Positions 1 through 7,933 of a stretch of DNA of 64,000 bases are shown one piece after another. The notes beneath the pieces were generated by a model. It made no database searches. It was not told the origin of the DNA and saw only the letters and a list, made by a program, of their open reading frames with translations. Source of the stretch: Clostridia bacterium (lineage in GTDB: Bacteria; Bacillota; Clostridia; Christensenellales; CAG-138); contig JAFQCL010000016.1 of the NCBI GenBank assembly GCA_017416425.1, forward strand, positions 19,061 through 83,060, given 5' to 3'. Position 1 is the first letter of the stretch, and the number at the start of each line of letters is the position of its first letter. Both the position numbers and the translations under genes were made by a program.

Positions 1-2
1 TA

Positions 3-422
3 CGCGCTCCTGTTTCACTTAGCATTGCCGCATCAATGGGAACTTTTGGGCTTACTACCTACCATATGGGTACTATATCCCTGCTTGGGCTTATTGCAAA
101 TACTTTAGTGGTCCCGCTTGTTCCGTTTATTATAGTTCCCAGTCTGATCGCTGTGCTGATCTATTGGATATTGCCGGATGTTTCCATGATAATAGCCGAA
201 TTTTCCAACTTTGTTTCCAATATTACAAGTGGCGCTATAATGCTCATCAGCGACATCCCGTTTGCTTCAATTGAAACTATCAATCCGCCCTTATGGTGGG
301 CGATACTGATGTTTGTTCCAATGGTATTTTTCTCGGATATGTTCCTTATAGAAAAGCCAAAAAAGTATTTTATATCCTGTGCTGCGCTCATTGCTCTTGC
401 TTTGCTGCTTTTAGTTTTATAG
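3..422 (+). CDS. comEC: ComEC/Rec2-type competence membrane protein, C-terminal part
   Basis: The reading frame is open from the left edge and closes with TAG at 420-422. The 139 visible residues match the end of the Competence domain of ComEC, the channel that carries single-stranded DNA across the membrane during transformation. Visible features are an Ala-Ser-Met-Gly-Thr stretch, the typical GTISLLGLIANTLVVPLVP helix, and further hydrophobic segments. The protein stops right after its last hydrophobic helix, with no metallo-beta-lactamase-like domain such as many ComEC proteins carry at this end. The sequence after the stop is mobile-element debris. Either this lineage has a short ComEC or the end was lost by insertion; I lean to truncation but cannot prove it. 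The start lies outside the window. Confidence 0.75.
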   Translation, partial: RAPVSLSIAASMGTFGLTTYHMGTISLLGLIANTLVVPLVPFIIVPSLIAVLIYWILPDVSMIIAEFSNFVSNITSGAIMLISDIPFASIETINPPLWWAILMFVPMVFFSDMFLIEKPKKYFISCAALIALALLLLVL

Positions 423-500
423 CATATGAAAAAAACGCCTGCGGTAATGCAAGCACCCACAAGGAAGTAATTTAATGTTGCAGGACAGCATGGCCGTTTG

Positions 501-617
501 CTATGCTCTCCTGCTCTTTTTCTGCTGTTCAATGGTCTGCTCGTCATTTGTGAGATTGACTTCCCCGGTGAAGTTCCACACAAGCTGTATCTTCTGCCGC
601 CGCTTTCTATTTCTCAT
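501..617 (-). CDS. Small basic protein of 38 residues, unknown
   Basis: A short minus-strand ORF starts with ATG at 617 behind an AAGGAAAGGAA purine run and ends with TAG at 501-503. The product is basic at the start (MRNRKRRQK) and ends KKSRRA, with no membrane segment. I do not recognise a named family. It lies in the mobile-element scar and may be a leftover small gene of that element. A good SD and clean start and stop support it; its size and setting keep confidence low. Confidence 0.3.
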   Translation of the reverse strand: MRNRKRRQKIQLVWNFTGEVNLTNDEQTIEQQKKSRRA

Positions 618-626
618 TTCCTTTCC

Positions 627-698
627 TTAAAATGAAAGTTGAGCAAGCGCAGCAAATGGGTACTCACTTGCGATATTTTGCCTGTTGGGACATTTTCA
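627..698 (-). pseudogene. C-terminal fragment of an unidentified mobile-element gene
   Basis: Just upstream of the 38-residue ORF on the same strand is a frame of 22 codons that ends in TAA at 627-629. It begins directly after an in-frame stop, with no start codon. Its end reads SEYPFAALAQLSF, which looks like real protein rather than random sequence, so it is read as the tail of a deleted gene. The family was not recognised. Confidence 0.25.
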
Positions 699-938
699 AA
701 CCCTTTTAGTATATACAACACTTGAAAATCCAAAAATGCCGAAGATTTTACAAAATATTCACAAAAAAATTCCTCTCACTACTAATACGGTGGGCGTGTC
801 CTGTTTGGTCAAAGTGGGCGCAAAAAAAGTGATTCTTCCTCTACTCTATATCCAATCCAATGGGGGTGGTTTGTTGCATGAAACGGAAAAGAAAATGACG
901 CAGATTTCCGCAATTTGCCTGTCTAAGATAATTTCCTC

Positions 939-967
939 TTGATTTTTCTTTTATAGCATGCTAATAT
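939..967 (+). promoter_or_regulatory. Promoter of the TetR/ABC cargo operon
   Basis: TTGATT at 939-944 and TAATAT at 962-967 are separated by exactly 17 bases. A second TATAAT overlaps slightly downstream. The AT-rich stretch before the AAAGGAG SD (about 996-1002) is a likely place for the TetR protein to bind and repress its own operon. Confidence 0.5.
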
Positions 968-1009
968 AATTATTGTTATATATCGGACGAAATATAAAGG
1001 AGATTTGCT

Positions 1010-1570
1010 ATGCCCCCTAAAATTAAAGTCCTAAAAAAGGATATTATTAATGCGGCAGTTGACCTTGTGCGTGAAAATGGCGAAACGGCCTTAAATGCGA
1101 GAAATATTGCTTCTGCATTGAACTGTTCCACACAGCCTGTTTTCTCTAATTTTGCAACTATGGAAGAACTTCGAAGCGCAGTTATTGAGGCGGCAGATAG
1201 GTTGTGTAATGAGTATATACAGCGAGAGGTTGAAAAAGCATTATATCCCCCATACAAAGCAAGCGGTATGGCGTATATTCGTTTTGCAAAAGAGGAAAAA
1301 GAACTTTTCAGGTTATTATATATGCGTGACCGTTCCGCAGAAGCTATTCCCGAAGAAACTGAACTGGGAAGCCAAATGGAGAACCTCGTCCATGATAATA
1401 CAGGTCTTGAAGGTGACGATAAAAAATTATTTCACCTTGAAATGTGGTCGTATGTTCATGGCATAGCAACAATGACAGCGACAGGATTTTGCAATCTTGA
1501 ATGGGAGCTTATAAGTAAAATGCTCACAGACGCATATCAAGGCATGAAAAAACAGTATGAAATGGAGTAA
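1010..1570 (+). CDS. TetR/AcrR family transcriptional regulator
   Basis: A 186-residue protein with an N-terminal TetR DNA-binding domain at about residues 8-55: a helix (IINAAVDLVRENGE), then a helix-turn-helix in which ARNIASALNCSTQPVFSNF gives the recognition helix. The rest is a helical ligand-binding region without a recognisable specificity. It starts at ATG 1010 behind AAAGGAG. It is followed 4 bases later by the ABC ATPase gene, so it probably represses its own operon and the transporter and releases when the exported compound binds. The compound cannot be read from the sequence. Confidence 0.85.
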   Translation: MPPKIKVLKKDIINAAVDLVRENGETALNARNIASALNCSTQPVFSNFATMEELRSAVIEAADRLCNEYIQREVEKALYPPYKASGMAYIRFAKEEKELFRLLYMRDRSAEAIPEETELGSQMENLVHDNTGLEGDDKKLFHLEMWSYVHGIATMTATGFCNLEWELISKMLTDAYQGMKKQYEME

Positions 1571-1574
1571 GATT

Positions 1575-2303
1575 ATGGACGCTATTAGAATTGAGGCATT
1601 AACGAAAAAATATAAAGATGTTGTTGCGGTTGATAATCTGTCCCTTACCATTTACAAGGGTGAATTGTTTTCTTTGCTTGGTTTAAACGGCGCAGGAAAA
1701 ACAACCACTATCAAAATGCTTTCCTGTCTTACCACGCCTACAAGCGGCGACGCTTTTTTGAACGAAAAAAGCATTTGCAGGGATACCGCAGATGTAAAGG
1801 AGCTGATTGGCGTTTCTCCGCAGGAAACCGCTGTTGCTCCCGGTCTTTCCGTCCGCGAAAATCTTGAACTCATTTGCGGCGTTTACGGTTTTCCAAAGGA
1901 AAAACAGAACTCTAAAATCAAGGAATTAACAGAACTGCTCGGACTGGAAGCTGTTCTAAAGAAAAAGGCGGGTAAATTATCGGGCGGCTGGCAGCGCAGA
2001 TTGAGTATTGCTATGGCGCTGATCAGCGAGCCGCAAATCCTTTTCCTTGACGAGCCAACGCTTGGGCTTGATGTTCTCGCCCGTAGTGAACTATGGGATA
2101 TTATTCGCTCTCTCAAAGGAAAAGCAACGATTATTTTAACCACGCATTACATGGAAGAAGCAGAAGAACTCTCGGATCGTATTGCAATAATGAAAGACGG
2201 CAAGCTGCTCATTTGTGATACTGCTGATAAAATCAAGGAAATTGCTGAAACAGATAACTTTGCACAAGCCTTTATCAATATAGTTAAGGGGGTGTCAAAA
2301 TGA
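1575..2303 (+). CDS. ABC-2 type transporter ATP-binding protein
   Basis: A 242-residue ATPase. Visible motifs are Walker A GLNGAGKTTT, signature LSGGWQRR, Walker B ILFLDEPTLGLD with the catalytic Glu, and the H-loop His in TTHYMEEAE. This is the DrrA/CcmA-like layout of ABC-2 exporters. ATG 1575 is chosen because GGAG at 1564-1567 sits at a suitable distance; a start 18 bases earlier would overlap the tetR end and lacks an SD. The next gene overlaps by 4 bases, indicating translational coupling with its permease partner. Likely role: ATP-driven export of a drug, peptide or lipid, as mobile-element cargo. Confidence 0.88.
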   Translation: MDAIRIEALTKKYKDVVAVDNLSLTIYKGELFSLLGLNGAGKTTTIKMLSCLTTPTSGDAFLNEKSICRDTADVKELIGVSPQETAVAPGLSVRENLELICGVYGFPKEKQNSKIKELTELLGLEAVLKKKAGKLSGGWQRRLSIAMALISEPQILFLDEPTLGLDVLARSELWDIIRSLKGKATIILTTHYMEEAEELSDRIAIMKDGKLLICDTADKIKEIAETDNFAQAFINIVKGVSK

Positions 2304-3031
2304 AAATGTTGACTTTTGCAAACAGAACTACAAAAGAGATTTTACGCGACCCTCTTAATTTAGCGCTTGGTCTTGGATTCCCTCTTGTGCTGATTTTGTT
2401 ACTCAGCGCGATACAAGCAAATATACCCGTAGATATTTTTGAAATACAGCATCTGACCCCCGGCATTACGGTATTTGGACTTTCCTTTATGACATTGTTT
2501 TCCGCAACGATTATTGCTAAAGACAGGAGCAGTGCGTTACTTCAACGCTTATATACAACTCCGTTGGCAGCAATAGATTTCATACTCGGCTACACACTTC
2601 CCATTGTGCCTATTGCGGTTGCTCAATGCGTGATCTGCTATGTTGCGGCGACTATTCTCGGACTTAAAATCACGATGAACATCTTGTATGCCGTTGTGTT
2701 CATCATTCCCGTATCCATATTGTTTATCGCTCTTGGACTTCTTTGTGGAAGCGTATTTACCGATAAGCAAGTTGGAGGAATATGCGGTGCTTTACTTACA
2801 AATCTATCTGCTTGGCTATCAGGAACTTGGTTTGACCTTGAGCTTGTTGGCGGTGTGTTTCAGAAAATTGCCTACGGGCTTCCTTTTGTTCATGCCGTGG
2901 AAATGGAGCGGGATATTCTTGCAGGAAGCTTTGCAGATATATTTCCGCATATATGGTGGGTACTTGGATATGCCGTTGCTGCGCTTGTTATAGCGGTACT
3001 GCTGTTCCTTAGACAGATGAAAAAACAATAA
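2300..3031 (+). CDS. ABC-2 type transporter permease
   Basis: A 243-residue membrane protein with about six hydrophobic segments in the ABC-2 pattern: one near residue 20-38, a pair around 55-75 and 95-150, and a final pair ending at about 238. It starts at ATG 2300, inside the end of the ATPase gene, behind AAGGGGGTG; ATG 2306 is an alternative start. It would form a homodimeric membrane part with two copies of the ATPase. The coding end is followed two bases later by the start of a broken KTR gene, so the three were probably one transcript. Confidence 0.85.
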   Translation: MKMLTFANRTTKEILRDPLNLALGLGFPLVLILLLSAIQANIPVDIFEIQHLTPGITVFGLSFMTLFSATIIAKDRSSALLQRLYTTPLAAIDFILGYTLPIVPIAVAQCVICYVAATILGLKITMNILYAVVFIIPVSILFIALGLLCGSVFTDKQVGGICGALLTNLSAWLSGTWFDLELVGGVFQKIAYGLPFVHAVEMERDILAGSFADIFPHIWWVLGYAVAALVIAVLLFLRQMKKQ

Positions 3032-3032
3032 A

Positions 3033-3221
3033 ATGCAAGGGACTGAATTTATTTTATGCCCCGTCTGAAAAAGTAAAGCCCAGTTAAAAATGGGGGAAGA
3101 TACAGAACTAAAAAACTTCCCGTTGTTTTGCCCGAAATGCAAACAGGAAACGCTAATCAGCGTGAAACAACTGAATATAACAATTCCCAAAGATCCAGCC
3201 GCAAAGACGCAGAGCCGATAG
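3033..3221 (+). pseudogene. Cysteine-rich KTR-type small protein, broken by an in-frame TGA
   Basis: The frame from ATG 3033 to TAG 3219-3221 would encode 62 residues: an N-terminal FILCPV, then a TGA, then KSK, and later LFCPKCKQETLI and the terminal AKTQSR. This is the layout of the cysteine-rich KTR-domain proteins found next to cargo genes of clostridial conjugative elements. In that family CPVC is expected, so the TGA falls on the second Cys of the first CxxC pair (one base from TGC or TGT). The gene is read as a nonsense pseudogene. The final codons form the left arm of a terminator hairpin. Confidence 0.7.
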
Positions 3222-3260
3222 TTAAGGCTTTAAGAAATCCGAAGCTATCGGCTCTTTCCT
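3212..3260 (+). terminator. Terminator at the end of the cargo operon
   Basis: A perfect 10-bp stem, GAGCCGATAG at 3212-3221 with CTATCGGCTC at 3245-3254, is followed by TTTCCTTTTG. The left arm overlaps the last codons and stop of the KTR pseudogene. Confidence 0.75.
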
Positions 3261-3409
3261 TTTGTTTGGAGGTATCATTATGTTTGATGCTCACTATATC
3301 ATATCGCCACGTAGTCAGTAATCAAAAAAGCATAGTTTCATTTGGGGATTTTCCCCCTTGATAGTGAACATACAGGTTATATATCTAACATAATCAATTC
3401 ATATTGTTC

Positions 3410-3449
3410 AGACGCTTATGCGGATTTTATCTGTATGGGCGTTTGTTTT
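3410..3449 (+). terminator. Hairpin with T-rich tail, likely terminator
   Basis: AGACGCTTATGC at 3410-3421 can pair with GTATGGGCGTTT at 3433-3444 over 12 positions, including several G-U pairs. It is followed by GTTTTA. No intact gene precedes it directly, so it may be a relic of a lost gene or of an attenuation leader. Confidence 0.45.
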
Positions 3450-3485
3450 ATTACCCCCCTTGCCGGGAGGAAAGGGGTGAATTGA

Positions 3486-3602
3486 ATGACTTACACAGAG
3501 CAGTATCGGGAGCATATCGAATGTACTTTCAATGACGATATAGAAAATCGCTTGAAATCACAGTTAATGGAAGCAATTTTGAAGTTCCGCTTTGACAGTT
3601 AG
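3486..3602 (+). CDS. Small ORF of 38 residues, unknown
   Basis: An ATG at 3486 lies behind GGAGGAAAGGGG and opens a 38-codon frame ending with TAG at 3600-3602. The product starts MTYTEQYREHIECTF and ends ILKFRFDS, is charged, and has no membrane segment. The strong SD argues for translation. I do not recognise the family; it may be the surviving start of a helix-turn-helix or sigma-like protein of the integrative element. The stop falls immediately before a long paired element, which hints at a regulatory link. Confidence 0.3.
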   Translation: MTYTEQYREHIECTFNDDIENRLKSQLMEAILKFRFDS

Positions 3603-3683
3603 GGAGCAGCAAAGCCAAGAAAAGCCGTTAATGATAAACGTTGCGCTTCGCGTCCTTGACGGTTTTTCCGTCTTTGCTGTTCC
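3603..3683 (+). ncRNA. Structured element with nested 12-bp and 10-bp stems
   Basis: GGAGCAGCAAAG (3603-3614) pairs with CTTTGCTGTTCC (3672-3683), with one G-U pair. Inside it, GAAAAGCCGT pairs with ACGGTTTTTC, also with one G-U pair. The loop contains a further GC-rich TTGCGCTTCGCG stretch. An alternative small hairpin GACGG/CCGTC (3658-3672) competes with the long stems, so two exclusive folds are possible. No family was recognised. It could be an attenuator or structured RNA of the former mobile element. A second folded stretch with TAAGGG/TCCCTTA and ATGGGA/TCCCAT stems follows at about 3730-3780. Confidence 0.4.
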
Positions 3684-3818
3684 GTAATCAAGAGGGCGCA
3701 AACGGATAGACCGCTTGCCTCCTCTGCCATTATGGGAAGAATGTCACGCAGTAAGGGTTGAAAATCCCTTATCCCATGCGGCTTACAAGATGCAGAAATC
3801 TAAGGGGAATTATTTTAT

Positions 3819-4067
3819 ATGCCCGACCTCCAAAACGGCGTTCTATTGAGTAACATCTGCCCTGTTAGCGTGGGCATTTATAAAAAAGTCAGCATTTATG
3901 CACCTTCCAGAGTCGGAAATGGGGGAGGCAATACAATATCTCTCAAAAGCGGAAAATGCCATTATAATTTTCCACGAAACATAAAAGAAACAGGCAAGAA
4001 GTTGGTGGACTTCTTACCCGTTTTCTGTTCAACCTGTTTGTCAGTCGTTAAGCTTATTTGTTCTTAA
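3819..4067 (+). CDS. Weak ORF of 82 residues in the mobile-element scar
   Basis: A frame from ATG 3819, with AAGGGGAA some 11 bases upstream, runs to TAA at 4065-4067. The product has no recognised domain and resembles translated non-coding sequence. An AAGAAGT/ACTTCTT hairpin (3996-4015) lies inside it, more like a relic terminator than coding sequence. It is listed only because of the SD-like stretch; it is probably not a gene. Confidence 0.15.
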   Translation: MPDLQNGVLLSNICPVSVGIYKKVSIYAPSRVGNGGGNTISLKSGKCHYNFPRNIKETGKKLVDFLPVFCSTCLSVVKLICS

Positions 4068-4120
4068 TACTTCCCTATCGGTATCTATCAAAAGGCAAGC
4101 AGCGTATGCTTATCACAATA

Positions 4121-5203
4121 TCAAACCTTAGCAGTAGGTTTTGTAAATATGAAACGCTTTTGTATAAAGTAGTTTATGAAGAAAAGAGGCACATCTACAC
4201 ATATCTTAGCAAAAAGCTCCGTAAAATGCAGATGAGTTATCAAAAGATTTACAAGCGTGGCAGCAAGCAGAGCTATCACAGTAACCAGTGCAGCAAACTT
4301 TAAAAGCGTTTTTTTTCCACTTTTCTTAAATACCAGATGGCGATTCAGCGTATAGTTAAGCGATGCGCTGAAAAATCTTGCAACGATTACCCATACCGGG
4401 GCGCCTATGCTAAAAGCATCAATGTGCATAGTACCAAGCTGTATCAAAGGTACATCTACAATAGGGAAAAACTTGCATAGAAGAATATAGATGCCATAGT
4501 CTACAAGCGTACAGACAAGCGATGAAGCGGAATATTTCAAAAGCTGTTTTAATATCAGTATGGTATCCTTCATCGTATTAAAGCTCGAGCCCTTGTTTTC
4601 ATCTATGTAGATAGTCCGAATAGGCACTTCTACAAAGTGAGAATGCCAACTTTTTACGGCAAGCAGCATATTGGTCTCATATTCATATCGATCGCCCTCA
4701 AGCTGTAAAAGCTCATCAAAAAACATACGAGGAAGTCCCCTAAGTCCGGTCTGAGTATCGGTGACTTTAAGTCCTGTCATAAGCAAAAATGTTATGCGCA
4801 TCGAATAGTTGCCTATCTTTGAACGAGTGGGCACATCCTTTGCGGAGAAAGACCTTACTCCAAGCACGATAGCATCGGGATTACACTTTAAAGCTTCCAT
4901 AGTGGCAAGCGTATCTTCAAACGAGTGCTGTCCATCGGCATCAGCTGTAACGATCCCTGCAACCTCAGGATCTTTTTTTAGCGTGGCTATACCTGTCTTT
5001 AAAGCAGCTCCCTTTCCAAGGTTTGTTTCATGTACGACCAGCTCTACGTTTCGCTCGCGAACTTGATCAAATATATGTTCATATGCTTCACCGCTGCCAT
5101 CGTTTACGACAAGTATATCAAGGTTTGCTGCAAGCAGCGTATCTATAAACGCAATAAGCTTTTCATCCGGCTTATAGGCGGGTATTAGGATGTAGTACTT
5201 CAT
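4121..5203 (-). CDS. Glycosyltransferase family 2 fused to GtrA-like membrane domain
   Basis: A 360-residue protein. Residues 1 to about 215 are a GT2 domain: ILIPAYKPDEKL at the start, VVNDGSG, a DADGQH motif at 88-93 (the DxD nucleotide-sugar site), and GLRGLPR near 155. Residues from about 225 to the end are a GtrA domain with four membrane helices and the NYTLNRHLVFKKSGKK signature. Fusions of this kind are common in Firmicutes. They are thought to make a polyprenyl-phosphate sugar and present it to the membrane for cell-wall or lipoteichoic-acid decoration. The ATG at 5203 is the only start; an in-frame stop lies just upstream. It stands alone on the minus strand. Confidence 0.88.
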   Translation of the reverse strand: MKYYILIPAYKPDEKLIAFIDTLLAANLDILVVNDGSGEAYEHIFDQVRERNVELVVHETNLGKGAALKTGIATLKKDPEVAGIVTADADGQHSFEDTLATMEALKCNPDAIVLGVRSFSAKDVPTRSKIGNYSMRITFLLMTGLKVTDTQTGLRGLPRMFFDELLQLEGDRYEYETNMLLAVKSWHSHFVEVPIRTIYIDENKGSSFNTMKDTILILKQLLKYSASSLVCTLVDYGIYILLCKFFPIVDVPLIQLGTMHIDAFSIGAPVWVIVARFFSASLNYTLNRHLVFKKSGKKTLLKFAALVTVIALLAATLVNLLITHLHFTELFAKICVDVPLFFINYFIQKRFIFTKPTAKV

Positions 5204-5245
5204 ATTTTATGACCAAGGCTTTCGCTGGGCGAAAGTCTCCTTTCT
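5204..5245 (-). promoter_or_regulatory. SD separated from the start codon by a hairpin
   Basis: On the minus strand AGGAGA (complement of 5236-5241) lies 32 bases before the ATG at 5203. A perfect CTTTCG/CGAAAG stem with a 5-base loop (5219-5235) sits directly between them. Folding would bring the SD to about 15 bases from the start. No better SD is visible, so the hairpin probably decides how well this gene is translated. Confidence 0.4.
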
Positions 5246-5315
5246 TTTGGAATTGGAACTGGTTTTGTGCAAACGCAAAATCGCAGCCGAAAGGATGCGA
5301 AAGCTACAAAACACG

Positions 5316-5337
5316 GTTTGAAAATCTATTTTCAAAC
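5316..5337. repeat. Perfect 10-bp inverted repeat
   Basis: GTTTGAAAAT at 5316-5325 and ATTTTCAAAC at 5328-5337 are perfect complements with a 2-base centre. It lies in the divergent region between the GT2-GtrA gene and the PBP gene. A tight palindrome without a T-tract suits a protein-binding site better than a terminator. Confidence 0.5.
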
Positions 5338-5520
5338 TTCACCTCTAATCTTATCTAATTAATATAACACATGGCGATTGTTTTTGCAACAAAGCCGGAA
5401 AACAATTACAGGCAAACACTTCATGTTTAATAAGGCGTTGAACTAAAGTTTTCATATGTTGACTTGGAATACGAAAAAGCTGTTTGGTCAATAATACATG
5501 CAGAATATGGGGGTGATGGC

Positions 5521-7836
5521 TTGCGAAATACAAAAAATAAAAAAAGAAACGTTTTAAAAAAAATATTTCACACCGGGTTTATAGTGCTTTTATTCGTGCT
5601 GGCAATAGGAATATTCTTTGCAGTTGATATACTTGATATGCATGAATGGCATGAGCTGGATGTATCGATTATACTAGATGCTCCACAGACGCTTACCATA
5701 TATGACAAGGATGGTAAGGTAGCAAGTTTTCTATATAGCAAAGAGGATAGACGTCATATTTCCATTGATGCGCTGCCAAAGCATGTTACAAATGCGTTTA
5801 TAGCGGTCGAGGATACAAGGTTTTATGAGCATGGTGGTATCGATATAATTAGAATGGCAGGCGCTGCCATACACGATATAAAGACCGGTACACTGGAGCA
5901 GGGAGCTTCGACTTTAAGTCAGCAGCTCATAAAGCTCAGCCACCTTTTAAACGAAGACGGCATTGCGGAAAAGACGATAGCAAGAAAAGCGGAGGAGGCT
6001 TTTTTGGCATGCAGGCTTGAGCTTTTGTATGAAAAGGATGATATTCTTGAAATGTATCTGAACTATGTATACTTTGGCGGTGGCTATTATGGCATAGAGG
6101 CTGCAGCTCAAGGCTATTTTGGGGTATCCGCCAGCGACATCAGCATAGCGCAGGCGGCACAGCTTGCTGGCATATTGAAAGCGCCCAACACCTATGCGCC
6201 ACATATAAACATGGAAAAGTCGATAGAGCGGAGAAACCTTGTAATAGGCCTTATGCGTGATGAGGGCTTTATAAGCAATGAAGAGCATGCTGCTGCTATA
6301 GAAGAACGAGTTATTTTAAATAATGAAACAATGCGAAATATACGCAATTATTATATAGATATGACCATAGATGAATGCTGTGAGATACTTTCCATCACAA
6401 AGGAGGAGTTGCTCACAGGAGGATACGAAGTATACACCGCGCTTGATACAGGTCTTCAGGAACAATGCGAGGAACTGCTGCTTGATGACACATATTTTCC
6501 CGCCCCGAGTACGGAATCCGCACTCGTGGTAATGGATGTAAAAAGCGGTATGGTCTGTGCCGTTATGGGAGGAAGGGAGTATGAAGTAGCCCATGGCTTT
6601 AATCGAGCAACGGATATTAGAAGACAACCTGGATCGGTAATAAAGCCCATAATCGTATATGCACCTGCTCTCGAATATTATGGATTTACAGCAGCCAGCT
6701 TTATACTGGACGAGCCGGTGGATATTGATGGGTATTCCCCAAAAAATGCAGATGGTAATTACCGTGGTTGGGTAACATTAAGAGAAGCTGTAACAAGATC
6801 ATTAAATGTACCGGCGGTAAAGGTGCTGTCAAATGTTGGTGTTGAGACAGGAAAGCTTTTTGCCGAGCGGCTTGGTATAGAATTTGATGAAAAGGATAAC
6901 GGTCTTGCGCTCGCGCTTGGAGGCTTTACATATGGAGTATCTCCCTGGCAGCTTGCGGAGGCATATGCGGCGTTCGCGTCTTATGGCACATATAGAGAGG
7001 CGGGACTTGTTACGAAGATATGCGATGCGGAAGGAACAGTACTTTATGAACATGATGCAGGATGCAGCAAAGTTATGAGCGGGCAAACAGCCTATATACT
7101 TACAAGTATGCTAAAAAGCGTGGTGGATGAGGGCACAGGCAAAGAGCTTAGCTCACTTCCATACGAAATAGCAGGCAAAACGGGTACAGTAGGCGATGAA
7201 GAAGGCACAAAGGATGCCTGGATGGTGGCATATACTTCGGATTATGTCGTAGCTTCATGGATGGGAAACGATGACGGGAGTCTTATGCCTAAGGATACCA
7301 GCGGTGGAAAATATCCCGCAAAGATACTAAGCGGCATTTTTTCATATATATACAGAGATGGAAGGCAGCCGTCCTTTTTGGTACCAGACGGCATAACGGA
7401 ATGCAGACTTGACGGATTTTCTTTAAGCGAGCGCAATGAGGCGGTGCTTGCAACCGCGTTTACTCCTGCAAATTATATAGTGCGTGAGGTTTTCGCTGAG
7501 GGTACGGAGCCTACTAGTAGAAGCGATGTGTGGACGATGCCCATTGCACCTTCCGTTTCACTTAACATAACTTTAAATGGCTTGCCTGAAATAGAGTTTT
7601 TACCCATTGAATCACATGTTACATATGTGCTTTATCGTGAAGATTCGCTGGGAAGGCGTGAGGAGCTTCTTGTTTATTCCGGAGACCTGAACCCTGTAAA
7701 ATATGTTGATTACGCAGTAGCATTTGGAATAAATTACAGCTATTATGTAGTTCCCAGAAACGACCGCATTATAATAAACGGAGCCCCTATGTACGGCATA
7801 GAATCAAACAGAGTACATTTTTTGCTGAATAGATGA
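5521..7836 (+). CDS. Class A penicillin-binding protein (PBP1A-type)
   Basis: Bifunctional peptidoglycan synthase of 771 residues. It has a short cytoplasmic basic stretch, one membrane helix at about residues 18-35, then a GT51 transglycosylase domain (about 60-230: VEDTRFYEHGG with the catalytic Glu near 97, and GASTLSQQLIK). The transpeptidase domain follows, with SVIK (372-375), SLN (427-429) and KTGT (553-556). The tail after about residue 650 is a small extracellular beta-rich domain. TTG 5521 is preferred as start because GGGGGTGA lies 7 bases upstream. An earlier in-frame TTG at 5464 has no SD and would add 19 residues lacking PBP character. Confidence 0.9.
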   Translation: MRNTKNKKRNVLKKIFHTGFIVLLFVLAIGIFFAVDILDMHEWHELDVSIILDAPQTLTIYDKDGKVASFLYSKEDRRHISIDALPKHVTNAFIAVEDTRFYEHGGIDIIRMAGAAIHDIKTGTLEQGASTLSQQLIKLSHLLNEDGIAEKTIARKAEEAFLACRLELLYEKDDILEMYLNYVYFGGGYYGIEAAAQGYFGVSASDISIAQAAQLAGILKAPNTYAPHINMEKSIERRNLVIGLMRDEGFISNEEHAAAIEERVILNNETMRNIRNYYIDMTIDECCEILSITKEELLTGGYEVYTALDTGLQEQCEELLLDDTYFPAPSTESALVVMDVKSGMVCAVMGGREYEVAHGFNRATDIRRQPGSVIKPIIVYAPALEYYGFTAASFILDEPVDIDGYSPKNADGNYRGWVTLREAVTRSLNVPAVKVLSNVGVETGKLFAERLGIEFDEKDNGLALALGGFTYGVSPWQLAEAYAAFASYGTYREAGLVTKICDAEGTVLYEHDAGCSKVMSGQTAYILTSMLKSVVDEGTGKELSSLPYEIAGKTGTVGDEEGTKDAWMVAYTSDYVVASWMGNDDGSLMPKDTSGGKYPAKILSGIFSYIYRDGRQPSFLVPDGITECRLDGFSLSERNEAVLATAFTPANYIVREVFAEGTEPTSRSDVWTMPIAPSVSLNITLNGLPEIEFLPIESHVTYVLYREDSLGRREELLVYSGDLNPVKYVDYAVAFGINYSYYVVPRNDRIIINGAPMYGIESNRVHFLLNR

Positions 7837-7933
7837 TGCCGCACTATGCGATATGCGGAAATATTATGACAAAACCTGAAAAAACGCTTGCATGCTCATA
7901 TGTGAAACGGCAAAATATACCGGAGGGCAGTTT

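Larger units (their letters stand above)
423..4120. mobile_element. Remnant of an integrative element with TetR/ABC cargo
   Basis: This stretch between comEC and the GT2-GtrA gene has short orphan ORFs, gene fragments, a nonsense-broken KTR-type gene and several strong hairpins. Intact cargo is limited to a TetR regulator and an ABC-2 transporter. The KTR gene (CPxC / CPKCKQE / AKTQSR ending) is a common passenger of clostridial Tn916/CTn-like elements. No integrase, relaxase or att repeat was found, so this is read as a decayed scar. Boundaries are inferred from the flanking chromosomal genes. Within 423-1009 I see only small fragments and a promoter; 3222-4120 holds only hairpins and weak ORFs. 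Confidence 0.5.

Noticed and set aside
685..942. 85-residue frame ahead of the TetR gene
   Set aside because: No SD, no recognisable protein character, and it runs into the -35 box of the TetR promoter.
2819..3190. 123-residue minus-strand frame over the permease end
   Set aside because: It overlaps the permease, the KTR pseudogene and part of its surroundings on the opposite strand and has no SD.
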